Notes: generated by a model not told the origin, from the letters alone. A stretch of 64,000 nt of DNA from Pseudomonadota bacterium (GCA_021819435.1 JAKARB010000002.1:347182-411181), one strand, 5' to 3'; positions 33,640 through 42,823 are shown, numbered from the stretch's first letter. Numbers and translations: made by a program.

Positions 33640-36600
33640 GGGGTCTCCTCGTTTTCAGTGCAATAAGTGACGGTACGCAAAGCTAGCACTGGCGCGGGGG
33701 TGGTCTGGGTAGACCGTTGATTTCATTGACTTTCCTGTTCGCTTTGTAAACGGGTATGGTGGCCTCCCACTTTTGAGGTTCACGATGCAGGGTTGGCACA
33801 CAACGTTTTTGGGGATGCGTGGGCTCCCCCGCGATATCAGCGACTTCGAGATGAAGGCATTTTTCACCTTCGATGGTGCCGAGCGCGACGCAATCAATGC
33901 ACGCCGAGGTGATTCCCACAAGCTTGGTCTGGCGCTCCATATTGGTTTCCTGCGCATGAGTGGGCGTTTGCTCGGTGCCTTTCGGGTAATTCCAGTAGCC
34001 TTGTGGCGCCACCTTGGCAACGAGCTTGGCATTGCAGCACCAGAAGTCGCCTCGCTGAGAGCCATGTATGAACGCGGGCGCACGCTATTCGATCACCAAC
34101 AAGTAGCCTGCACGGTCCTTGGATTCCAGTGGATGAGCGAGCACCAGCGCCGCTCACTGGTACGTGAACTGCGCGACGAAGTGGCGCGCTGCGCCGACCG
34201 CGATCAGCTACTCGTGCGGGCGCGTCAATGGCTGTACAAGAACAAGCTGGTGATCGTGCACGAGCGGGCAATTCGGACACTGATTGCGGCGGCACTTGCC
34301 CAGCTTGAAGTTGAAACAGGCACCGCCATCGCCGCCAGCGTTGATCCAGCAACACTTGATCGCTGGCGAGCCTCAGTTTCAGAGCTGCGCCCAGATGGAC
34401 AAACCCAGCAGAGTTGGCTATGGGCTGCACCGGCGAAACACTCAACCCGCCAAATCAGCGAGGTACTGGAGCGCATCGACCTGCTTTACACGCTGGACGT
34501 TCATAAGCACCTGGCAGACATCCCCGATCTCATCTTGCGCCGCTACGCGCGCCGACTTGTCTCCAGGCCGCCCTCAGCCGGAGCCAAGATCAAAGAGCCA
34601 GCGCGCACCGTGGAGGTCGCATGCTTTCTTCGGTATTGCCTGTTCACCACCACAGACCAGTTGATCCTTATGGTGCAGCGCCGGATCGCCGATCTGTGGC
34701 GTCAGGCTGCCGCCGATGTCCCCGCTACCGTCAATTGGGCCGCAATGTACAAAACGCTGCTCGGCGAACTTGTTGCCTTGAGCGCGCAAGGTGCGGTGCC
34801 AGATGCTGAGTTGCGTGCCCGTCTTGAAGCCTTGATCACCGAAACCCAGAAACGCAAACCACCGAGCAGGGCCTCCCTGGTCCGCGAGGGATTGATTGAT
34901 GGAATTCGCCCCGTGCGGTCGTTGCTCGTCGCCATTGCAAAGCTGCCCTGGCAGGCCACCGGCGAGCATCCTGCCATCGAGTACCTTGCCAAGCTGCAAG
35001 CTTTATATCTCAAAGGATCCAGAAAGCTGCCAGTTGAAGTGGTGGCACCAAGTCTGGGAATGATCTGGCAGGTTTCGATCTCCAGCCCAGACCGGGAACG
35101 GGCGTTTCAGGCGTTGGAGGTGGCCACCCTGTTTGCCCTGCGCCGCGCGGTGCGCAATGGCTCGGTCTGGATTGAGCACAGCCTGAGCTTTCGGGGTCGT
35201 GCGCGCTTGTTCTTCACGGACGAGCGTTGGCAGGCAGAGTCCAAGAAACACTATGCCCGTCTATCGTTACCCAGCAAGGCTGCCACTTTCTTGAAGCCTT
35301 TGCTGGCCAGAGTAACTGCCGGTGTCGATGCGGTGGCCGCTGCAGCCCGCAGTGGCGTACTGCGCGTGGATGATGAACTCCATTTGTCGCCATTGCCCGC
35401 AGAGGACGAAGACCCAGAAGTGACCAAGCTGCGCGCGGCTTTGGATCACCGCATCGGTGAGGTTCAATTGCCGGAAGTGATTCTGGCCGTTGACGCCCAG
35501 GTGCGCTTTAGCTGGATCATGCTCGGACGTGAGCCGCGCTCTACCGACGAGCTGCTGATGGTCTATGCCGGCATCATGGCCCACGGCACCAGTCTGACTG
35601 CGGTCGAATGCGCGCGCATGATTCCGCAATTGTCTGCCACCAGCATTCGCCAGGCCATGCGCTGGGCGCGGGACGAACGGCGTCTGAGCCAGGCCTGCCA
35701 GGCTGTGCTGGAATTCATGCAGCGACACCCGATTGCCGCCACCTGGGGGCGGTCCGATTTGGCATCTTCTGACATGATGAGCATGGAGACCACCAAACGG
35801 GTGTGGCAAGCCCGGCTTGATCCTCGGCGCAACACACCTTCCATTGGAATCTACTCCCATGTAAAAGACCGGTGGGGCATCTTCCATGCGCAGCCCTTTG
35901 TGCTCAATGAGCGCCAGGCGGGCGTGGCCATTGAAGGTGTCATCCGCCAAGAAAAGCTGGAGACCAGCCAGCTTGCTGTGGATACCCATGGCTACACCGA
36001 CTTTGCCATGTCACATGCCCGTTTGCTTGGTTTTGATCTTTGCCCGCGGTTGAAGGAACTCAAACAGCGCCACCTCTTTGTGCCACGCGGCACCAAAGTG
36101 CCCGCAGAAATCGCTGCGGTGTGCGAAGCCAATGTCGACGTCGCTTTGATCGAAAAGCATTGGGATAGTCTGGTGCACCTGGCAGCCTCGGTCATGAGCG
36201 GACATGCCAGTGCGGTGGCAGCTCTTGCGCGGTTCGGTTCTGCCGCCCAGGGCGATCCAATCTATGAGGCTGGCGTGCAATTGGGGCGGTTGCTGCGTAC
36301 GGCGTTTTTGGCTGACTACTTTGTCAAGGACGCTTTCAGGAACGAGTTGCGCCGGGTGCTCAATCGGGGCGAGGCTGTTAACGCCCTCAAGCGCGCCATT
36401 TATACCGGCCGGATCAGCCCGGCGCAGGCCAAACGTGTCGATGAAATGCAGGCTGTGGCCGATGCGTTGAGCCTGATGGCCAACATCGTGATGGCGTGGA
36501 ATACCTCACAGATGCAGGCGGTCCTGGATCGCTGGTCGAACCGCCGCCAGGTCATTCCACCGGAACTGATCGGGAAGATTGCGCCCACCAGGCTGGAGAG

Positions 36601-36843
36601 CATCAACTTGCGGGGTGTGTTTCGCTTCCCGGTTGACCGCTATGCTGACCAAATCCTGCCTTCGCGGCCAAATGCATCGATAACTGGCACCAATGGATGA
36701 AACCGACCACGGTTTGACGCCACGAATCGCAGATTTGAAAGTGAACAGGAAAGTCAATGAAATCAACGATCTACCAACACCACCTCCGCGCCAGTGCTAG
36801 CTTTTCGTACCGTCACTTATTGCACTGAAAACGAGGAGACCCC
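33640..36843 (+). mobile_element. IS1071 (Tn3 family)
   Basis: 3,204 bp from GGGGTCTCC (33640) to GGAGACCCC (36843), the known length of IS1071. Both ends carry the long inverted repeat that starts GGGGTCTCCTCGTTTTCAG and continues for about 110 bp (33640-33749 and 36734-36843). Flanking 5-mers AGCTT (left) and TACGA (right) differ, so there is no target duplication. IS1071 is known for bordering catabolic genes on plasmids. Confidence 0.95.
33785..36700 (+). CDS. tnpA: IS1071 transposase
   Basis: 971 residues from the ATG at 33785, the length reported for the IS1071 transposase. Tn3-family layout with N-terminal DNA-binding half and a C-terminal DDE catalytic half (VDTHGYTDFAMSHARLLGF, ARFGSAAQGDPIYEAG). 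It is intact. No resolvase gene accompanies it, which is normal for IS1071. Confidence 0.95.
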   Translation: MQGWHTTFLGMRGLPRDISDFEMKAFFTFDGAERDAINARRGDSHKLGLALHIGFLRMSGRLLGAFRVIPVALWRHLGNELGIAAPEVASLRAMYERGRTLFDHQQVACTVLGFQWMSEHQRRSLVRELRDEVARCADRDQLLVRARQWLYKNKLVIVHERAIRTLIAAALAQLEVETGTAIAASVDPATLDRWRASVSELRPDGQTQQSWLWAAPAKHSTRQISEVLERIDLLYTLDVHKHLADIPDLILRRYARRLVSRPPSAGAKIKEPARTVEVACFLRYCLFTTTDQLILMVQRRIADLWRQAAADVPATVNWAAMYKTLLGELVALSAQGAVPDAELRARLEALITETQKRKPPSRASLVREGLIDGIRPVRSLLVAIAKLPWQATGEHPAIEYLAKLQALYLKGSRKLPVEVVAPSLGMIWQVSISSPDRERAFQALEVATLFALRRAVRNGSVWIEHSLSFRGRARLFFTDERWQAESKKHYARLSLPSKAATFLKPLLARVTAGVDAVAAAARSGVLRVDDELHLSPLPAEDEDPEVTKLRAALDHRIGEVQLPEVILAVDAQVRFSWIMLGREPRSTDELLMVYAGIMAHGTSLTAVECARMIPQLSATSIRQAMRWARDERRLSQACQAVLEFMQRHPIAATWGRSDLASSDMMSMETTKRVWQARLDPRRNTPSIGIYSHVKDRWGIFHAQPFVLNERQAGVAIEGVIRQEKLETSQLAVDTHGYTDFAMSHARLLGFDLCPRLKELKQRHLFVPRGTKVPAEIAAVCEANVDVALIEKHWDSLVHLAASVMSGHASAVAALARFGSAAQGDPIYEAGVQLGRLLRTAFLADYFVKDAFRNELRRVLNRGEAVNALKRAIYTGRISPAQAKRVDEMQAVADALSLMANIVMAWNTSQMQAVLDRWSNRRQVIPPELIGKIAPTRLESINLRGVFRFPVDRYADQILPSRPNASITGTNG

Positions 36844-37014
36844 TACGAGGGGTTTGGCGGCGATGAGCACGAGCTGGCGGACGTCGTCATTCGGCTTCAG
36901 CGTTCACTGCTCTCGGAGCTGCCGGTCGAGCAGGCTCGCAGCGGTGGCCGCCTGGCTGCCTTGCTGGATGAGAGGGGCCTTATCAGCATCGGCGGTGATC
37001 CTGTAGCCATGTGA
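36844..37014 (+). pseudogene. 3' tail of a gene cut by IS1071
   Basis: 57 codons including the stop, open from the IS1071 end: YEGFGGDEHELADVVIRLQ... to ...GLISIGGDPVAM. No start. It may be the missing end of the gene that begins at 26003 on the other side of the island, or the remnant of another backbone gene. Confidence 0.5.
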
Positions 37015-37074
37015 TTGATGCGGCTGTGGCCGCGCTCCGGAAGTGCCTTGAATTTTGTTTGACAAGGCAATCTA

Positions 37075-37111
37075 GCGTCCACCTAACAGCCATTAGGTGG
37101 ACGCATTTTTT
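37075..37111 (+). terminator. intrinsic terminator
   Basis: GCGTCCACCTAA (37075-37086), loop CAGCCA, TTAGGTGGACGC (37093-37104), then A and six T. It closes the truncated gene transcript. The rest of 37015-37350 has the promoter below and no gene I trust. Confidence 0.9.
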
Positions 37112-37252
37112 ATTCGCTTAACTCGTCACTTTCCTGTTGAGCCGGAGCAAAAGGCCTGCCGCCGAGGCGATGCGCGCTCTGGCGGTTGGTCGTCACGAGA
37201 AGCTCGAAGCCGCCACGCGAGGGTGTGTTCGCGCAACATGCGCCAAGCCCTC

Positions 37253-37282
37253 TTGACTTGATTTATTTAGTATTACTAAAAT
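37253..37282 (+). promoter_or_regulatory. promoter with perfect palindromic operator
   Basis: TTGACT (37253-37258), 18-base spacer, TAAAAT (37277-37282). TTTAGTATTACTAAA (37266-37280) is a perfect inverted repeat with one central base and overlaps the -10. Nearly the same block precedes dnaB at 6754-6782. Confidence 0.65.
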
Positions 37283-37350
37283 GAGGGCGTCAACAGGCTC
37301 GAAACTGATCGAGCTGGGCGAAGGACTCAGGACCAACGGGGGTAGACCAC

Positions 37351-38022
37351 ATGGCATTGAAGCTCGATCTCAAACCAGAACAACGTGCTCGCATCGAGCG
37401 GGTCACCTGCGAGGTGTTGCGCCTCTACGCGCTGACGCCGCGGTGGCTGGCGCGCTACTTGCTGACCACCGCGCGAGATCTCCGGCGCTTCTGCGCATGG
37501 GGTCCGATGGACTGCATCTACGATGCCAGGCTGCTCTGGCAGCTGATACCCGAGTTGGCCTACCGGCTCGGAGAGGCTAGGTTTCTCGCCGACGAGCGGA
37601 TCGATGGCGAGGTGCGCTGCATGAGCGACGACATGCTGCGCTGTCAGGTGCTGATGGCATTGCGCAATGTGTCCATCCATGCCTACTGGCACAGCCCGTC
37701 TGCGCATGTCTTCTTTCACGAGGTGGCCAACGGCAACCCCGTGGTGTTCGGCGTAGATCACCTAGTGGCTCCTGGTCCAGGGGATTGGGCTGCCCAGTAC
37801 CTCGGGGAGATTGCGTTGCGTCGAGGCGCACGGGATTTCCACGGCAAGTGGACTCCGGGGTTGGGCGATCAGGGTAAGGGGGGGGCTATGGGTTTGAGAG
37901 CAAGGCAGGGCTTTGGGCTGAAGCCCAAGCGACTGACGTGCCCAGACTGTGGGCAGCAAGGCATCCCACAATGGATGCTGAGTATTCAGGGGCGTGATTT
38001 AAGGAGATCCTCATGGGCATGA
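37351..38022 (+). CDS. hypothetical protein with C-terminal Cys pair
   Basis: 223 residues from the ATG at 37351. The N-terminal 150 residues are helical and rich in Leu/Arg (LKPEQRARIERVTCEVLRLYAL); the C-terminus has a CPDCG knuckle, one half of a zinc site. It is the first gene after the palindromic promoter. It overlaps the next gene by ten bases. No family recognised. Confidence 0.55.
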   Translation: MALKLDLKPEQRARIERVTCEVLRLYALTPRWLARYLLTTARDLRRFCAWGPMDCIYDARLLWQLIPELAYRLGEARFLADERIDGEVRCMSDDMLRCQVLMALRNVSIHAYWHSPSAHVFFHEVANGNPVVFGVDHLVAPGPGDWAAQYLGEIALRRGARDFHGKWTPGLGDQGKGGAMGLRARQGFGLKPKRLTCPDCGQQGIPQWMLSIQGRDLRRSSWA

Positions 38023-38657
38023 CACAACAGCGGATAGAAGAACAAGGCTTCGAAGCCCTGCAGAGGCTTTATTTGCTGGCCACGGATTTCCACCATGACC
38101 ATGGCGTTGTTGCCGCGCGCTTTTTGCTCGGCCTCTACAACGGGTATCGCTTCCCATTCGACCTCACGGATCTGCGCCTGCTTGATGCCGCATCGTTCCA
38201 AGATGCGATGGCCGTCCTCGTCATGGACGCCAGGCTCACTCGCAAGGAGGTGCACAACTACTTCGCCGAGGGAGGCAAGAAGTTCGAGCGCCTGGTGCAA
38301 GACTGGAACATCACTGACATTGCGAGATTGAGAGAAACCGGCGATGGATCTCCCACGCCGCGAGCGCAGCGCGGAATGCTTCGGCATGAAGACGACGTGT
38401 CCGCCAAGCTTGTGACCGTCGGCAACGCGCCAGGTTATCGCGACGTGCGACTGACCTTCGATTGCGAAGTCATCGGCTCTGATCGCCAGGATGTGGGCCA
38501 GGTTCGTCTGTGCATGAGCATCAACGTCGAGGATGGCGTGACCATGATGAACCACATCAGAGACGTTCATCAGTCTGCATGGTCCCGTGGGCGACCCATT
38601 GATGCCAAGGTTGATGAGCATGCCCCACGCTGGGCTTTATGGGCGGCGACCAACTGA
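38013..38657 (+). CDS. DUF7673-like protein
   Basis: 214 residues; AAGGAG precedes the ATG at 38013. Residues 10-90 (ALQRLYLLATDF, VAARFLLGLYNGYRFPFDLTDLRLLDAA) follow the DUF7673 pattern of ICE and plasmid proteins. The remainder is beta-rich and has no known domain, so this is probably a two-domain member. Function unknown. Confidence 0.55.
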   Translation: MGMTQQRIEEQGFEALQRLYLLATDFHHDHGVVAARFLLGLYNGYRFPFDLTDLRLLDAASFQDAMAVLVMDARLTRKEVHNYFAEGGKKFERLVQDWNITDIARLRETGDGSPTPRAQRGMLRHEDDVSAKLVTVGNAPGYRDVRLTFDCEVIGSDRQDVGQVRLCMSINVEDGVTMMNHIRDVHQSAWSRGRPIDAKVDEHAPRWALWAATN

Positions 38658-38668
38658 ACGGGGAATTC

Positions 38669-38980
38669 ATGGCTGATCGTTACACCCTTCGGTATCTCTG
38701 CGATGGCTACATCCTGGCCGATGCCTTCAGGCCGATCCTGCATTACGGCGAGAGGATCTTCAGCGTTGACGGGAGCGCACTGCCGGATCACACAGAAGAC
38801 GACATCGTGAAGCTGGCCAGTGAAACGGCGCCGGATGGCTACTGGCTTCAGCGAGTGACCGCCATCGAACACGGCAAGCCGGAGCGGACGATCTTCGGCA
38901 GGCAGGTGCCCACACATAGGTCTGCTTACGCAAGCTACCACCAGAGTGGCGCCAGCGGTTTTCACCAGGCTGAAGCCTGA
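38669..38980 (+). CDS. small hypothetical protein
   Basis: 103 residues from the ATG at 38669 (weak GGGGA upstream). It has a beta-rich first half (YTLRYLCDGYILADAFRPIL) and a polar end. It sits 11 bases after the DUF7673-like gene, so it is probably in the same operon. Function unknown. Confidence 0.45.
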   Translation: MADRYTLRYLCDGYILADAFRPILHYGERIFSVDGSALPDHTEDDIVKLASETAPDGYWLQRVTAIEHGKPERTIFGRQVPTHRSAYASYHQSGASGFHQAEA

Positions 38981-39044
38981 CAGAGATCATCGGCTGGATG
39001 TTGAGCGTCTCCGCAGTGCAACCTGAAAGTCGAGGAGAGATTGA

Positions 39045-39284
39045 ATGTTGAAAAAGCCCAACCTGATTGTCGTGATGATGCTTCATTGCACGCTCGAGAC
39101 TGTGTTCGGTGTTGCCATGCTTGCCATCGGGATCATGAGTATTGATGCATCGCAGGCCCCGGTGCCGCAACAGGTTGATACGGTCAGTTCCCTGTACGGT
39201 ATGCCCCTCGGTTGCTTGGCAGTTTTGATGGGCGCAGGCCTGCTGCTGTTTGCGGTGTCGAAGGCCAAGAGCCTTCGCGGTTAA
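39045..39284 (+). CDS. small membrane protein
   Basis: 79 residues; GAGGAG precedes the ATG at 39045. Two hydrophobic helices (LIVVMMLHCTLETVFGVAMLAIGIM and GCLAVLMGAGLLLFAV) flank a short polar loop. Function unknown. Confidence 0.5.
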   Translation: MLKKPNLIVVMMLHCTLETVFGVAMLAIGIMSIDASQAPVPQQVDTVSSLYGMPLGCLAVLMGAGLLLFAVSKAKSLRG

Positions 39285-39323
39285 TCGAACGGAAAATCAA
39301 ATTCGAAGCGAGAAGGAGCGTGC

Positions 39324-39656
39324 GTGAGCAAGTCGAGTGTTTTTATCAACGGTGTTGTCGTCAGTGGCGGGCGAAACATCAGGATTCATGGCGGCCGAAT
39401 CATTGTGGATGGGCAGGATGTGACGCCTGACACCAAGGTGATCACCGTCGAGGTTCACGGTGATGTCGATCGCTTGGAGGCGGAGGTATGTGACAGCATT
39501 GTGGTGCACGGAAGTGCCCGGGACGTGGCGACGCAGTCTGGCGACGTGACATGCGGAGATGTTCATGGCTCGGTTCAGACCATGTCTGGGGATGTTCGCT
39601 GTGGCAGTGTCCTAGGCAACGTGAAGACGATGTCTGGCGATGTGCGAAAGGCCTGA
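39324..39656 (+). CDS. beta-helix repeat protein (bactofilin-like pattern)
   Basis: 110 residues from a GTG at 39324 with AAGGAG upstream. After an N-terminal strand part there are repeats of about 18 residues with the core SGDVxCGxVxGxVxTM (DVATQSGDVTCGDVHGS, VQTMSGDVRCGSVLGN, VKTMSGDVRKA). Such repeats form a parallel beta helix, as in bactofilins and polymer-forming proteins. The short length suggests a self-assembling or capping piece. Confidence 0.6.
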   Translation: MSKSSVFINGVVVSGGRNIRIHGGRIIVDGQDVTPDTKVITVEVHGDVDRLEAEVCDSIVVHGSARDVATQSGDVTCGDVHGSVQTMSGDVRCGSVLGNVKTMSGDVRKA

Positions 39657-39912
39657 CAAGAAGAAATCCTTGACGCTTGACCGCGCCAAGGCGATCTACC
39701 GCGCTGCAGTGGATCCGAAGGCCTCGGACGCTGAAGGCGATGCTTGGTGGGGCGCGGTGCACGTTGAGATGATCCAGGTGCTGGCGGCTCGCACGCTGCC
39801 CGAGGCAGCCCAGATCATTGCGTGGTGGCATTACGATTGGTCGATGGTGGGTGATTCAGCCAAGGCTGCAGCACAACGAATCCGCGCAGCAGCTCGCGCT
39901 GCCGCGCACTGA
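39640..39912 (+). CDS. small hypothetical plasmid protein
   Basis: 90 residues; the ATG at 39640 overlaps the end of the beta-helix gene by 17 bases. Helical, with AKAIYRAAVDPKASDAEGDAWW, AAQIIAWWHYDWSMVGDSAKAAAQRIRAA, a pattern seen in proteins of broad-host-range plasmids. Function unknown. Confidence 0.55.
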   Translation: MCERPDKKKSLTLDRAKAIYRAAVDPKASDAEGDAWWGAVHVEMIQVLAARTLPEAAQIIAWWHYDWSMVGDSAKAAAQRIRAAARAAAH

Positions 39913-39934
39913 TGGACAATGAACGGGTATCGAC

Positions 39935-40198
39935 GTGGACTTTATTGATTCAATGGAAGCATTGCTGCGCTGTTCGCGCATGTACGGGGTCAGGCTGGTG
40001 TGCGTCGCGCCTGAAGGTGAGGCAATGCTTGAGCGTTTGGCGGCGACCTTGATCGAGGCCAACGTCATTGTTGAGGCCGACAAGGCGCGTTTCGTGCATG
40101 CGATCAGTGCCCTGACGGTGGATTGCAGTGGGGCGCCATGGGGGCAGTTTCGTCAGGATGTATCTGAGGCAACCAAGATGGTGCGAGACCTACCATAG
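39935..40198 (+). CDS. small hypothetical protein
   Basis: 87 residues from a GTG at 39935. Helical (DSMEALLRCSRMYGVRLVCVAPEGEAMLERL). Function unknown; the last gene before the integrase. Confidence 0.4.
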   Translation: MDFIDSMEALLRCSRMYGVRLVCVAPEGEAMLERLAATLIEANVIVEADKARFVHAISALTVDCSGAPWGQFRQDVSEATKMVRDLP

Positions 40199-40292
40199 GC
40201 AAGGAGAGATGCGCATGGTGGGCGCGGCCCAAGCCTGGAATCTCGGATAATCGGGGTCGAGAGGGCTGCTCCACCGCCGGAGAGATACCGTC

Positions 40293-42284
40293 ATGCTCGC
40301 CCCCTCTGCCGCTTCAGACCATCAGCCGAACCGGCCACGCCCTCGAGGGCGGCCGCGCGGGAGCGCGACCCAGGATCTCCGGCAGAAGCACCTCGGCCTG
40401 CCTCACTTCGCTTTCCTGAGAGCATGGCTCCAAGGCTTTGACCTCGCTCAGGCCTGGGACCGCTTCCTTGCCTTCCAAGGCGAAAGCGGTGACCTGAGGC
40501 ATGTGCGCGCAACCCGTGCTCGACTGTGGATGCAACTGCTCGACGATGCGCAGGCGCTGAACGACAGCCTGCCGCCTGAACAGCGGATCGACGACGTCCT
40601 TGAGAGGCTGCAGAGCCGCGAAAGTAAGCCCAAGCTGGTGGAATTGCCGTCGCTTGAAACCTTCTGCTCTGAGCAGGGGTTGGAGCTCGATTTCTACAGC
40701 GAGCAGGAGCTGCTGCAGCTCATGAGGGAGCACTACGGCCTGGACCAGGTCCGTGACGAAAGTGACCAGGAGTCCTTTTCCCAAGACGGGGTGCAAATCA
40801 GCCCTCAGGTGAGAGCGCTCAATACGCTGCAGACCTACTTGGCCAAGCCGCTGTTGCCTACCGACAGTATTGCCCTCTGGGTGTCGGCTGCGCTATGCCG
40901 GCGCCTTGCTCTGGCCGGCGTGGCCACCGTCGATGACCTGGTGCGCCTGCAGGCAGCCTGCGGGCTGACTTGGTACCGCAAGGTGCAGGGGCTGGGGCAA
41001 GTCCGCGCCGATAGGCTTCTGGGATGGCTGCAAAGCCATGGGTTGCTGGATGCAGCCGCGGCAAAGCCTGTGGCAGAGATTGTCGCCACCGCCATCGTGC
41101 CGCTGGAGCAGTTGGGTATCCCGCAGGCCCTGCAGGGCCGTTCGGGCGGCTTTCGCGCGATGGGGCCGAATGCCTATGGTGCCGAATGCGATCAGCAGGC
41201 GTGGGACGCCTGGCTCAGGCCTTACGAGGGGCAGCCCAGGACCTGGGAAACCTATCGCAGGGAGATCGAGCGTTTCGTGCTTTGGGCGGTTCTGGAGCGC
41301 AGCCGCGCCTTGTCCGCCATGACCACGGCCGACTGCCTCGCGTATCGCGATTTCCTGACCAGGCCGCCAGCGCGCTGGGTCAGCGGTGGTGTTCGTCCTC
41401 GTAGCGCTGCCAGCTGGCGGCCGTTTCGAAGTGGTGGGCTGGATCCGGTCAGCGTGCGTCACGGACTGGGCGTGGTGCGAAATCTGTACGCAGCCTGGCT
41501 GGAGGCCGGCTACGTGGTGGCCAATCCCATGGCCACCGTCTTGAAGCAGGTGAAGTTGCCGGCGCCGGCGGCCGACGCCAAGCGAGGGTTCACCGCAGAG
41601 CAGTGGCGGTGGATCCTCGCGCAGGTGCCCGCCGTGGCGACGGGCCTGCGAGCCCTTCGCCTGGCTGCGTTGCTGCGGCTCTTGACGGAGACAGGGCTTC
41701 GGCTCGATGAGCTTGTGCGAGCCAGGATGGGGGCATTGGAACAGGTCCATTTGGAGCCTGAGCCCGATTCGGGCCAGACTGGGGAAGAACTGGCCTACTT
41801 GCTTCACGTCGATGGGAAGGGGGGGAAGCCCCGTGTCGTGCCCATGTCGGCCGCGTTGGTCGATCAGCTGCTCGATCTCCACCAGTTGGTCGACCAGGTG
41901 AACCCTGCCGCCGGCCGCTGTGCCGACTTGGAGCGCCCGCTGCTGGGAGCCCTGCAGGGGCCGGTGGGCCAGCGCGGAGGCGAGGCTCGCGTGGCGATGG
42001 GGCGGGCGGGCCTGTACAAGCTGCTCAAGCGGTTCTTCCGACGCCTGGCACGCTTGGCCGTCAAGCAGGGGCGTCAGGACGCTGATCGGTTGGCGGCGGC
42101 CTCGACGCATTGGCTCAGGCACACGTTCGCGCGGCAGGCGATCGCTCAAGACGCTCCGATCGGGGTCGTTCAGGAGGTGCTGGGGCATTCCAGTCAGAGG
42201 ACAACCAGCGAGATCTATGTTCTGCAGGAGCGAGCCAGGCTGGTGAGGGCGATGCTGGAGGTGCACAAGGCGGGACGCGCCTGA
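40293..42284 (+). CDS. large tyrosine recombinase/integrase
   Basis: 663 residues. The C-terminal catalytic set is complete: R470 (TGLRLDE), K509 (GKGGKPR), H606-x-x-R609 (HWLRH), H632 (GHSS) and Y642 (EIYV). The N-terminal 280 residues are a phage-integrase-like leader region (DUF3701 type), and a helical core-binding domain lies at about 300-410. It acts on DNA sites for element integration, excision or dimer resolution. An att site cannot be recognised here. Confidence 0.85.
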   Translation: MLAPSAASDHQPNRPRPRGRPRGSATQDLRQKHLGLPHFAFLRAWLQGFDLAQAWDRFLAFQGESGDLRHVRATRARLWMQLLDDAQALNDSLPPEQRIDDVLERLQSRESKPKLVELPSLETFCSEQGLELDFYSEQELLQLMREHYGLDQVRDESDQESFSQDGVQISPQVRALNTLQTYLAKPLLPTDSIALWVSAALCRRLALAGVATVDDLVRLQAACGLTWYRKVQGLGQVRADRLLGWLQSHGLLDAAAAKPVAEIVATAIVPLEQLGIPQALQGRSGGFRAMGPNAYGAECDQQAWDAWLRPYEGQPRTWETYRREIERFVLWAVLERSRALSAMTTADCLAYRDFLTRPPARWVSGGVRPRSAASWRPFRSGGLDPVSVRHGLGVVRNLYAAWLEAGYVVANPMATVLKQVKLPAPAADAKRGFTAEQWRWILAQVPAVATGLRALRLAALLRLLTETGLRLDELVRARMGALEQVHLEPEPDSGQTGEELAYLLHVDGKGGKPRVVPMSAALVDQLLDLHQLVDQVNPAAGRCADLERPLLGALQGPVGQRGGEARVAMGRAGLYKLLKRFFRRLARLAVKQGRQDADRLAAASTHWLRHTFARQAIAQDAPIGVVQEVLGHSSQRTTSEIYVLQERARLVRAMLEVHKAGRA

Positions 42285-42290
42285 GCGGAG

Positions 42291-42536
42291 CTACGCGGCG
42301 GCGGTCATGTCGCCAACTGCCATCGGCGAGAGCTCAACGACTCGGACCATCTGAGCTATGTAGCCCTTGTCCGTGCGAACCAATTCAAACTCAACCGTCG
42401 TGTCCGATGCCAAAGTTCGGAAGCCAGCCATTTCGATCGACGAAAAATGCACGAACACATCTTCATCGACATTAGCTGCCGTGATGAAGCCGTAGCCTTT
42501 TAAGTCGCTGAACCACTTGACCTGTCCGATTGGCAT
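42291..42536 (-). CDS. cold-shock domain protein
   Basis: 81 residues, the normal CspA length. GQVKWFSDLKGYGFI and DEDVFVHFSSI are the RNP1 and RNP2 motifs. It binds single-stranded RNA or DNA and may aid translation at low temperature. The gene converges on the integrase with only six bases between them. Confidence 0.9.
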   Translation of the reverse strand: MPIGQVKWFSDLKGYGFITAANVDEDVFVHFSSIEMAGFRTLASDTTVEFELVRTDKGYIAQMVRVVELSPMAVGDMTAAA

Positions 42537-42722
42537 AGCCGCCCTCCTAATCTTCTGCTGTGCGCCTATGATAGGGGCATGGCCAGTCGATGTCGCTGCT
42601 CAGTAGGCTTGTGCTGGGCATGGGAAGGCTCCTGCCGCCAGCACGATTGCTGAGCGACGCCTCCGGCTGCTTCATAGCAAAGAAGCCCGAGAGAGGCTTG
42701 ACAAATTGCCGGATGGGGCCTA

Positions 42723-42823
42723 TTGACGGCGCCGTCAGTAGCGGTTACAGTAGCTGCAACGCATGTGGCTAGCCACGTGCCCAGCTTCCGAGGCCCGTGC
42801 TGATTCGTCAGCACGGGCTTTCG
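42723..42823 (+). ncRNA. promoter, short structured leader and terminator before a DUF3800 gene
   Basis: TTGACG (42723-42728), 17-base spacer, TACAGT (42746-42751). The RNA has a GTGGCTAGCCAC palindrome, then GCCCGTGCTGA (42793-42803), TTCG loop, TCAGCACGGGC (42808-42818) and TTTCGTGTTT. The DUF3800 gene begins about 30 bases later. Conserved RNA motifs upstream of DUF3800 genes are known, so this may be one. Confidence 0.6.

Noticed and set aside
33640..36843. Composite IS1071 transposon
   Set aside because: Only one IS1071 copy in the window; flanks show no partner or target duplication.
42752..42818. tRNA-like fold before the DUF3800 gene
   Set aside because: No acceptor, anticodon or T-arm pattern; it fits a terminator hairpin instead.
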